This document shows, piece by piece, positions 8,606 through 16,102 of a stretch of 64,000 nt of DNA. The translations under genes and the position numbers were made by a program. Within the stretch, counting starts at the first letter, position 1. Every line of letters starts with the position of its first letter. Source of the DNA: Thalassolituus sp. UBA1087 (GTDB taxonomy: Bacteria > Pseudomonadota > Gammaproteobacteria > Pseudomonadales > Oceanobacteraceae); the NCBI GenBank assembly GCA_002314145.1, contig DCCG01000040.1, positions 53,985 through 117,984 of the forward strand, in the 5' to 3' direction. The notes under the pieces were generated by a model. That model did not search any database. It was not told where the DNA came from and saw only the letters and a list, made by a program, of their open reading frames with translations.

Positions 8606-9655
8606 ATGAAATCAGTATTGATGGGCTTAGGTATATTCGTCGCCATCGTGGCAGCAGGTGGTTTACTTTTCGTTGGCTGGATCCTGTACTCCTTTCTGTT
8701 CGTTGGTCATATTGCTGAGCGCAAAATTAACCGGCTGGATGATTTTATGCCGTTGGCACAGGGCGTCAGTATTGAGGAAGTCCCTTACCATGGCCCGCAA
8801 CCTCAACGTCACTACGGCCGCGCAGAAGACCCTGACGCCGGATGGCTGATACAGGAAGACAGTACGGTTACACCTGCACAGACGTACTCTTCCACCGAAT
8901 CCGGTCAGCCTGCCTACCGCCTGCCTCTGCCGCCGGGAATCAACAGACGTGCGTATGACAGCCGTCAGGCTGAACTCTGGCAACCCATTGAAGAGCGCCT
9001 GAAAGCGCTGGATAACCCGCCGCAATATGCCCGCAGTACCGAGGCCCTGCTGCTGGCCAGCGGTAAGGTATTTCATGAACAGGCAGGAAAAGCAGGGCAG
9101 GCAGTGGGTACACTGGTGGATGAAGAAACCGGTGAAACCATCAGTACCGGCATTCAATACGCCGCCTGGGCCAACGACCGATATTTTGTCATGGCAGGAT
9201 ACCAGCATACCGATAAGGGCACGGAAACACCCTTATGGCAGGTTGAGCGGGATACCTTCCGTGCGCATAAAGTTGATCCCGATACCTTTTATCTGCATGC
9301 CAAATTACCGGACATGTACGACTTCGCGGAAATAAACAGCCGCATTATGGTGTACTTCAACGACAGTCTCAGCTGGGGATTTGGCGGTGATGTGACTAAA
9401 CCCAAATTCAGTATTCTTCGTATCTACAACGCTACCTGGCCGGAAGGAAAAGATATTGCAAAATTCAGCTTTTCCGCGGGGATGGTACGGGATATCCGTC
9501 TGGCTGAAGGCTCAGAAGCGGGTGATGCCACAATCCGTCTGCAGGTGTTAACTGATCCGGCCCGGCCCTCGGGGGCAGAAGATAAAAAAGAACGTCCGGC
9601 CCGCCAGTGGCGGGTGACGCTGCCGACAGATGAATATACGGCGATTGATAGTTAA
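8606..9655 (+). CDS. Unrecognised membrane-anchored protein
   Basis: A 349-residue protein with a strong N-terminal membrane helix (residues 4-32, GLGIFVAIVAAGGLLFVGWI), then a long hydrophilic domain likely in the periplasm. The domain has many aromatic and charged residues, for example HYGRAEDPDAGW, a segment WANDRYFVMAGYQHTDKG, and a beta-rich C-terminal half. I do not recognise a family. GTGGA precedes the ATG. It stands alone downstream of the NADAR gene, so the context does not suggest a role. Confidence 0.75.
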   Translation: MKSVLMGLGIFVAIVAAGGLLFVGWILYSFLFVGHIAERKINRLDDFMPLAQGVSIEEVPYHGPQPQRHYGRAEDPDAGWLIQEDSTVTPAQTYSSTESGQPAYRLPLPPGINRRAYDSRQAELWQPIEERLKALDNPPQYARSTEALLLASGKVFHEQAGKAGQAVGTLVDEETGETISTGIQYAAWANDRYFVMAGYQHTDKGTETPLWQVERDTFRAHKVDPDTFYLHAKLPDMYDFAEINSRIMVYFNDSLSWGFGGDVTKPKFSILRIYNATWPEGKDIAKFSFSAGMVRDIRLAEGSEAGDATIRLQVLTDPARPSGAEDKKERPARQWRVTLPTDEYTAIDS

Positions 9656-9885
9656 CGGCTTCGTTCACACAGAAAGGATGGCAGGGCGGATTTGGCTATC
9701 ATATTTTTTTGCATGCCTTCCGCTTGCCTGATTGAGTGGCGCAGGAGTTCATGGAACTGGTCTGGCTATTCCGGTCTGGTGGTTATAGGGACAGCTGCGA
9801 TATCAGCAGTGTTTCAGGGCTGTGTTGAGTTGGCAGGGTATCCTATTTACAATGCAGCCAACTTTACCTGATTCAGGATATGAAT

Positions 9886-10125
9886 ATGAGCGACAAACCC
9901 GAACTTCCGGATCATCTGTCCGGTAATCCCCGCAGCCCGCACCATATCGCGGAATGCTTCGAGCACGAAATCGGTATCCGCCTGAACGGCAAAGAGCGCA
10001 ACGATGTGGAAGAGTATTGCATCAGTGAAGGCTGGGTGAAAACGGCATCGCCTACTGCGAAAGACCGCTATGGCCGGCCGATGCTGGTGAAACTGAAGGG
10101 CGAAGTAGAAGCCTTTTACAAGTAA
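9886..10125 (+). CDS. DUF3297 family protein
   Basis: A 79-residue protein matching DUF3297: LPDHLSGNPRSPHH near the start, then GIGIRLNGKERNDVEEYCISEGW-like core (here IGIRLNGKERNDVEEYC), then DRYGRPMLVKLKGEVEAFYK at the C-terminus. Members are small cytoplasmic proteins of unknown function. The ATG at 9886 is preferred over the ATG two codons earlier because AGGA then lies seven bases away. A clear terminator follows, so it is a single-gene unit. Confidence 0.9.
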   Translation: MSDKPELPDHLSGNPRSPHHIAECFEHEIGIRLNGKERNDVEEYCISEGWVKTASPTAKDRYGRPMLVKLKGEVEAFYK

Positions 10126-10144
10126 GTTGTGTCTGCTGTCTGTC

Positions 10145-10181
10145 AAAACCGCCCGCGCTGCCTCAGCCGGGCGGTTTTTTT
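10145..10181 (+). terminator. Rho-independent terminator after the DUF3297 gene
   Basis: Stem AACCGCCCG (10147-10155) pairs with CGGGCGGTT (10168-10176) and is followed by a run of T. Confidence 0.9.
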
Positions 10182-10534
10182 ATGCGCCAGTAATATTCAG
10201 TATCAGGTCCTGAAGCTACATTATTCCTTTTTCAGTCTGTGTGTTTGATTTTTTTATAAGCTTATCAGCTGTCTGACCAGTTTACGGTTTTGCTGCTTGT
10301 GTCTCATGCTTTTATACGCAAAGTGGACGGCGTTATCTTTCTTTTCAGACGCTTTTGTGGCGGCTTTTACTGTTCAAGGGAGTCTTTCGTAAAGCGCATT
10401 GGTTAAAGGTTCCAATAGTCACCGACAGGCGTATTGTATGTTCACGACCACCATTGATCTCTGGTAGTAAAAAAGACTGATCAGAGGTGAAGTCATCTGG
10501 GAAATAACCGCTAAATACTGAAGGGACTTACACC
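10182..10534. other. AT-richer leader region before the ExoY-like gene
   Basis: About 350 bases contain no convincing gene. The stretch is visibly richer in A and T than its surroundings, with poly-T runs and a small palindrome ATAAGCTTAT at 10256-10265. It should hold the promoter of the downstream cyclase-like gene. I could not place a confident promoter pair. Confidence 0.45.
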
Positions 10535-11623
10535 ATGATCAGAAATACTCAGCAGGCCTGTGATGTATCCGGAATGCCATTGGCACACGCAACCTGTTTT
10601 CAGCAGGTGGCTGACAACGTTAATTGTGTTATAGCCAGTCGTTCGGTAGGAAAGTTTGCAACTGGTCTTATTCTGGAAAATTACGCCTCTAAGGGGTTTC
10701 ATGTAAAAGCAAAATCCTGCAACTGGGGGCCGATGGCCGGTTTTGTGTTATCGGATCCGAGATTTACCAAGCGGGGAATGTCACGTACCGCGTTGGAAAA
10801 GCAAAGAAAGGATATTCAGAATGCGATGAGGGGAGGGGCCACGGTGACTCAGGTATTTCTCTCCAACCAGAGGAAAACCTATATTGAAAACCTGCCATCC
10901 GTTGTCGAGTTAAACCATACGATTAATACATACGAGTATCGTGCTACTTCACCGGATGGAGGAAACGTCCGGTTCGTTCTGGAACGCCAGATGAATGCGC
11001 CGGGCACAGCGAATCAGATGTGGGGGCTTTACTATGCGAATGGTGAAAGACCCATGCCGGCTGATCTGACAGCGCCCGTGGCTGCCGCAAATAATTTATT
11101 TCCGGTGATGGCTCTGGTTGACCCCTTATGTGACCGCAACGTTTTTGGTACCTATCGCGCTGCCATGACGGGGGATTACGATCTTTGGGGCGTATTGCCG
11201 CCGGTTGCCGGGAATGATCGCTATGATCCACAGGGGGATGATCGCCGGCCGGTGCCGGGGGCCAACCGCTTTGTTTTGCCGATCAGGGACTTTATTCGCC
11301 ATGAAGATCCGCATATGGGTAATATCACTCCGCGCATGGCTGATATTAAAAACCGGCTGAATAACCGTATCCGCGCAGCTGGTTATACCGGTGGCAATAT
11401 GGTTCATCACAGTGACGAAGCCGGGCGCCCGATGGTTGATGAAGTTGAAATGGATTTTATTGCTTTTATTCCCAATCAGGCGCAGGCCCGGTATGTCGCC
11501 AATATGCAGGATTTTTTTGAGTTTCAGCGTGAAGTTTTACGCGGATATCAGTTGATGATCAATCCGGGGTGGGGTCGTCAGTTGGGGGTTGGCGCAACGC
11601 CCGGAGGAAGCTGGGAAGTGTAA
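10535..11623 (+). CDS. ExoY/edema-factor-like nucleotidyl cyclase (toxin-type)
   Basis: A 362-residue protein resembling the class II adenylate cyclase toxins (anthrax edema factor, CyaA, ExoY). The motifs appear in family order. Arg36 in SRSVGKFAT matches the edema factor FRPVNKLAT region. Lys53 and Lys60 in KGFHVKAKSCNWGPMAGF match the ATP-binding lysines of KNLHVKGKSSDWGPQAGF in ExoY. Asp214 and Asp216 in MTGDYDLWGV match the metal-binding DxD. GNITPR precedes YTGGNMVHHSDEAGRP, where His292 matches the metal-binding His. The residue six after that His is Arg298, where edema factor and ExoY have Asn. There is no signal peptide. Host-actin or calmodulin activation is known for relatives but cannot be read here. 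AGGGA precedes the ATG; the gene is monocistronic with its own terminator. Confidence 0.85.
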   Translation: MIRNTQQACDVSGMPLAHATCFQQVADNVNCVIASRSVGKFATGLILENYASKGFHVKAKSCNWGPMAGFVLSDPRFTKRGMSRTALEKQRKDIQNAMRGGATVTQVFLSNQRKTYIENLPSVVELNHTINTYEYRATSPDGGNVRFVLERQMNAPGTANQMWGLYYANGERPMPADLTAPVAAANNLFPVMALVDPLCDRNVFGTYRAAMTGDYDLWGVLPPVAGNDRYDPQGDDRRPVPGANRFVLPIRDFIRHEDPHMGNITPRMADIKNRLNNRIRAAGYTGGNMVHHSDEAGRPMVDEVEMDFIAFIPNQAQARYVANMQDFFEFQREVLRGYQLMINPGWGRQLGVGATPGGSWEV

Positions 11624-11634
11624 TCCCGGGTATT

Positions 11635-11670
11635 AAAAAACCGCCTGTGTTTTATACACAGGCGGTTTTT
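11635..11670. terminator. Bidirectional terminator between ExoY-like gene and valS
   Basis: A 14-bp stem (11637-11650 with 11656-11669) is flanked by A and T runs. It can therefore end both the rightward cyclase-like gene and the leftward valS transcript. Confidence 0.9.
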
Positions 11671-11720
11671 GTTTACAGACGAAGCCTCCTCTGATTGTCA
11701 GAGGAGATAGTCCGACGCTG

Positions 11721-14702
11721 TTACAGCGCTTTCACTTTTTCAATCTGCTCTTTCAGTTTTACCACGTCGCGGGCAAAGCCGGCGGCTTTTTCTTTCTCTT
11801 TGTTGATGACGGCTTCCGGCGCTTTATCAACAAAGCCCGGATTATTCAGTTTGTTGTTGACGCGTTCCTGTTCTTTTTCCAGTTTTTCGATGGCTTTGTT
11901 GAGGCGCGCAACTTCGGCGTCTTTATCAATAAAGCCGGCCATTGGAATCAGAACTTCCATATCGCCAACCAGCTGGGTCACCGACATCGGCTCTTCGTCG
12001 CCTTCGTTCAGCCAGGTCACTTTTTCCAGTTTCGCCAGCTTCATCAGGAAGGCCTGATTGTCGTCGGCGCGGCGGAAGTCTTCATCGCCGCCATTTTTCA
12101 GAATCAGCTCCAGTTCTTTGCTTGGCGGAATATTCTGCTCACCACGGATATTACGGACTGCTGTGATCACGCCCTGCAGCCATTCGATATCGGCTTCAGC
12201 ATCGGCATCCATCAGGCCTTTCTGTGGTTCAGGGTAAGCAGCCAGCATAATGCTGTCGCCGGATTTACCCGCCAGTTCTTTTACCTGATGCCAGATGGAC
12301 TCTGTGATAAACGGAATGATCGGATGCGCCAGGCGCAGGGTGGCTTCCAGTACACGTACCAGGGTGCCACGGGTGCCGCGTTTTTCTTCTTCACTGGCGT
12401 TGTCATCCCACAGAACCGGTTTGGACAGCTCCAGATACCAGTCGCAGTATTCATTCCAGATAAATTCATACAGCGCCTGAGCGGCCATATCAAAGCGGTA
12501 CTGGTCCATATGGCGGCGGACTTCGGTTTCGGTCTGCTGCAGCCGTGAGATAATCCAGCGATCGGCTAACGACAGAGCTGCCGGTTCACCATTGGCACCA
12601 CAGGCGGCTTTCATTTCGTCCGTGATGGCGATCTGAGTATTGTCTGCGGCGGCTTTTTCAACGGCATCTTCACCGGCGATGCTCAGCATCACATAGCGCG
12701 AAGCGTTCCATAATTTATTACAGAAGTTTCGGTAGCCTTCCAGGCGCTTCATATCCCAGTTGATATCACGGCCGGTGCTTGCCATGGCAGCAAGGGTAAA
12801 GCGCAGAGCGTCGGTGCCGTGCGGGGCGATGCCTTGCGGAAATTCTTTTTTCGTACGCTTGGCAATTTTTTCGGCCAGTTGTGGCTGCATCATATTGCCG
12901 GTGCGTTTTTCCAGCAGGGCATCCAGGTCGATGCCGTCAATCATATCGAGAGGGTCGAGTACATTCCCCTTGGATTTCGACATTTTCTGGCCGACTTCAT
13001 CACGGATCAGGCCGGTAACGTAAACGGTTTTAAACGGAATCTGCGGTGTGCCATCTTCGTTTTTGATCATATGCATGGTCATCATGATCATGCGCGCGAC
13101 CCAGAAGAAAATAATATCGAAACCGGTAACCAGAACGTCGGTCGGGTGGAAGTCTTTCATGCGCTGAGCCACTTCTTCGATATCAACGTTTGGCCAGCCC
13201 AGCGTACCGAAGGTCCACAGACCGGAGGAGAACCAGGTATCCAGAACGTCTTCGTCCTGGTTCAGTTCCACGTCATCGGCAAGTTTATTTTTCGCGCGGA
13301 TTTCTTCTTCCGTACGGCCAACGTACACATTGCCTTCTTCGTCGTACCAGGCAGGTATGCGGTGCCCCCACCACAGCTGACGGGAAATACACCAGTCCTG
13401 AATATCACGCATCCAGCTGAAATACATATTTTCATAGGATTTGGGTACGAACTGAATATCGCCTTTTTCCACCGCTTCAATCGCTGGTTTTGCCAGGGTT
13501 TTGGCATCCACATACCACTGATCGGTCAGCATGGGTTCAATCACAACACCACCACGGTCACCGTAAGGGACGGTCAGGTCGTGATCTTTAATTTCTTCCA
13601 GCAGTCCGGCTGCTTCAAAATCCGCGACCACGGCTTTACGGGCCGCAAAGCGTTCCATACCGCGGTATTTTTCCGGAATAATGGCTTCGATATCGTTATT
13701 AACGCTGCCATCCGTGTTGAATACCTGGGCGGTTTCACGGATATCCGCGTTCAGCGTCAGAATATTAATCATCGGCAGACCGCAGCGTTTGCCAACTTCA
13801 TAGTCGTTAAAGTCGTGGGCCGGGGTAATTTTGACGGCCCCGGTGCCTTTTTCCATATCAGCGTGTTCGTCAGCCACAATCGGAATACGGCGATCGACCA
13901 GAGGCAGAATAATATCTTTGCCGATCAGATCTTTGTAACGCGGATCTTCAGGGTTAACCGCGACACCGGTATCGCCCAGCATGGTTTCCGGACGGGTGGT
14001 GGCGACAATAATATAATCCTTGCCTTCACCGGTTTTCAGGCCATCGGCGAGCGGGTAGCGCAGGTGCCACATATGACCTTTTTTGTCTTTGTTTTCCACT
14101 TCCAGGTCAGAAATGGCGGTATGCAGTTTCGGGTCCCAGTTCACCAGGCGTTTGCCCCGGTAAATCAGGCCGTCTTCATACAGGCGGATAAAGACTTCCT
14201 GCACGGCTTTGTAAAAGCCATCGTCCATGGTGAAGCGTTCGGTATCCCAGTCAACGGAGTTACCTAAGCGACGCATCTGCTGAGTAATGGTGCCACCGGA
14301 CTGTTCTTTCCATTCCCACACTTTTTCGAGGAATTTCTCACGCCCTAATGCATGGCGGTCAGGCTGGCCTTCGGCTGCCAGTTTACGCTCCACCACCATC
14401 TGGGTAGCGATACCGGCATGGTCAGTGCCCACCTGCCAGAGGGATTTTTTGCCCAGCATGCGGTGATAGCGGATCAGGGCATCCTGAATCGTGTGCTGGA
14501 AAGCGTGACCCATATGCAGTGAACCTGTGACGTTCGGCGGCGGGATCATGATGGAATAGCCTTCGCCTGTTAAGCCATCCTGATAAGGCTTGAAGTAGCC
14601 TTTTTCTTCCCACTCTTTGTACCAGGTTTGTTCAATCGCGCCGGGTTTGTACGTCTTATCCATAGTATCGCTGATGCTCGTTAATACGTTGTTGCCATTC
14701 AT
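11721..14702 (-). CDS. valS: Valyl-tRNA synthetase
   Basis: This class I aminoacyl-tRNA synthetase charges tRNA-Val in the cytoplasm. The HIGH-type signature appears as PPNVTGSLHMGHAF and the KMSKS loop as GQKMSKSKGNVLDP. The central editing domain (CP1), anticodon-binding helices and the C-terminal coiled-coil tRNA-binding arm (many Glu/Lys, ending KLKEQIEKVKAL) are all present. The length fits the family. The first ATG at 14702 has GGAG very close; the ATG at 14663 (MDKTYKPGAIEQTW) matches the usual family N-terminus and may be the real start. It is the last gene of a holC-orf-valS operon. Confidence 0.97.
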   Translation of the reverse strand: MNGNNVLTSISDTMDKTYKPGAIEQTWYKEWEEKGYFKPYQDGLTGEGYSIMIPPPNVTGSLHMGHAFQHTIQDALIRYHRMLGKKSLWQVGTDHAGIATQMVVERKLAAEGQPDRHALGREKFLEKVWEWKEQSGGTITQQMRRLGNSVDWDTERFTMDDGFYKAVQEVFIRLYEDGLIYRGKRLVNWDPKLHTAISDLEVENKDKKGHMWHLRYPLADGLKTGEGKDYIIVATTRPETMLGDTGVAVNPEDPRYKDLIGKDIILPLVDRRIPIVADEHADMEKGTGAVKITPAHDFNDYEVGKRCGLPMINILTLNADIRETAQVFNTDGSVNNDIEAIIPEKYRGMERFAARKAVVADFEAAGLLEEIKDHDLTVPYGDRGGVVIEPMLTDQWYVDAKTLAKPAIEAVEKGDIQFVPKSYENMYFSWMRDIQDWCISRQLWWGHRIPAWYDEEGNVYVGRTEEEIRAKNKLADDVELNQDEDVLDTWFSSGLWTFGTLGWPNVDIEEVAQRMKDFHPTDVLVTGFDIIFFWVARMIMMTMHMIKNEDGTPQIPFKTVYVTGLIRDEVGQKMSKSKGNVLDPLDMIDGIDLDALLEKRTGNMMQPQLAEKIAKRTKKEFPQGIAPHGTDALRFTLAAMASTGRDINWDMKRLEGYRNFCNKLWNASRYVMLSIAGEDAVEKAAADNTQIAITDEMKAACGANGEPAALSLADRWIISRLQQTETEVRRHMDQYRFDMAAQALYEFIWNEYCDWYLELSKPVLWDDNASEEEKRGTRGTLVRVLEATLRLAHPIIPFITESIWHQVKELAGKSGDSIMLAAYPEPQKGLMDADAEADIEWLQGVITAVRNIRGEQNIPPSKELELILKNGGDEDFRRADDNQAFLMKLAKLEKVTWLNEGDEEPMSVTQLVGDMEVLIPMAGFIDKDAEVARLNKAIEKLEKEQERVNNKLNNPGFVDKAPEAVINKEKEKAAGFARDVVKLKEQIEKVKAL

Positions 14703-14866
14703 GACTCCGGCTGACCAGGGGCGCCGGGCAAAGAGGGCATTATGGGTTCGGAAAAATGGCAGGGATTATAGCGGAAATCCGCCGCAGTGGGCAGGGGCGT
14801 TATGCAGGGCGGGCCGGTATAAGCAGGAGATAAACGGGGCGCTGCGGGCGCCCCTGCAGAGAAGGG

Positions 14867-15592
14867 TTACTTCAGTGACTGACGCAGCTTGTCTTTCAGA
14901 CGTTCGGCCAGCTGTGGCAGCATTTCTTCAACCAGCTGGTCGATCAGTGCAGTTTTCTGTTCCGCTGTCAGCTGGCGGCCAATGTTGCTTAAGGCGGCTT
15001 TGGCGTCTTCCTGTTTTCTGTCCTGCACCCGCTGCATGGTGCGGTGGGCCTCTTCTGCGCTTTGCTGGGCAGCGGCCCGCTCCGTTTGCAGACGGTCGAG
15101 CACGGCCTGGGGCAGGAAAGGATTCGCTGATACGCGGGTCGCCGGTTGGGCAACGGCCGGTGCCGGTACATCCTCTTCGGCACCTATGATGTCCATATCA
15201 CCGAACAGATCATCGAGCGGCGCCTGCGGTGTATTCTGAGGCATCGCCCGGGCAATGGCATCGGCTACTTTATCCGGTGCGATGGTATTGGCGGGCTCAT
15301 CCTGCGCAGCCGGACGGCTGGCCACGGTTTCCGGCGCCGGGGTGTTTTTCACCGGTTTCAGAACCGGGATATCATCCTGGGTGAAAAGATCGTCCAGTAC
15401 CGGAATCTCATCCGCCATGGGGTCGAGCACCGGCACAGAGCCGTGCTCTATATGATCTCCGGCAGCGTCATCCAGCACCTGTTGCAGGGTTTCCAGTTCG
15501 CGCAGCAGATCAGCAGATTCTTTCTTTGGGGGGCTGTTCTGAGGGCCGGCTATCTTGCCCGGTTGCCCGTTTTTACTTTTTGAGGCGGCCAT
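14867..15592 (-). CDS. Unrecognised protein between holC and valS
   Basis: A 241-residue protein whose ATG overlaps the holC stop by one base (TAATG), so it is probably coupled to holC. The N-terminal two thirds are low-complexity, Pro/Asp/Ala-rich, with repeated IPVLDD/IPVLKP-like motifs. The C-terminal 80 residues form a charged amphipathic helix region (QQSAEEAHRTMQRVQDRKQE, then VEEMLPQLAERLKDKLRQSL). A hypothetical gene in this place is, as I recall, common in Pseudomonas-type genomes. The function is unknown; the context hints at replication or the chi subunit. Confidence 0.85.
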   Translation of the reverse strand: MAASKSKNGQPGKIAGPQNSPPKKESADLLRELETLQQVLDDAAGDHIEHGSVPVLDPMADEIPVLDDLFTQDDIPVLKPVKNTPAPETVASRPAAQDEPANTIAPDKVADAIARAMPQNTPQAPLDDLFGDMDIIGAEEDVPAPAVAQPATRVSANPFLPQAVLDRLQTERAAAQQSAEEAHRTMQRVQDRKQEDAKAALSNIGRQLTAEQKTALIDQLVEEMLPQLAERLKDKLRQSLK

Positions 15593-16029
15593 TAACCTAA
15601 TCTCATATCGTGGCTGTTGATCGGGTAACCCCGGTCTTTGAGATATTTGTAGTGACTACGAGTGTAGTCCAGCACCTGATCCTGTTGGATAACAATATTA
15701 ATAAAACGCTGAAAACGACCAAAAAATGCGGGCAGGTTGGCACTCAGATTGAGGATTACGTCGTGATGATGGCCAGGTTCATCATGCCAGCCGATACTGA
15801 CCGGGCAATTGGCCGGCGCATCATCGGCAGTTAGCAGAGCGTGGGGCAGGAAGGATTCCTGGCGGTACGTCCACAGCAGCTCATCCAGATAGCGGGCGCT
15901 GGCTTCGTCGTCGGTCTGTATCAGCACCTGGTTGCCGCGGCCAAAGGCTTTTTCCGCCAGTCGGCAGGCAAAAATGGCCCGTTCTTCCGGCGTTTGTGCG
16001 GCAAGGATGTAAAAGTCTACCTGAGTCAT
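15592..16029 (-). CDS. holC: DNA polymerase III chi subunit
   Basis: A 145-residue protein of the HolC family. It starts MTQVDFYILAAQTPEERAIF, has the RLAEKAFGRGNQVLIQTDDE helix and the LLWTYRQESFLPHAL segment. Chi binds psi in the clamp loader and links it to SSB. The length and the position upstream of valS are typical. In related genomes pepA usually lies just upstream; here that place is taken by a GH44 endoglucanase gene ending 73 bases away. Confidence 0.93.
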   Translation of the reverse strand: MTQVDFYILAAQTPEERAIFACRLAEKAFGRGNQVLIQTDDEASARYLDELLWTYRQESFLPHALLTADDAPANCPVSIGWHDEPGHHHDVILNLSANLPAFFGRFQRFINIVIQQDQVLDYTRSHYKYLKDRGYPINSHDMRLG

Positions 16030-16102
16030 AGCGGCTCGCTGTTTCCGGGGAGGAGTATGCTAGTCCTCTCCCGGAAACTTGGCAATCCTGACCCGCCAGC
16101 TT

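Noticed and set aside
12819..14267. A 482-codon frame opposite valS
   Set aside because: It is rich in Phe, His and Arg in the way of an antisense shadow, has no ribosome site, and lies entirely within a certain gene.
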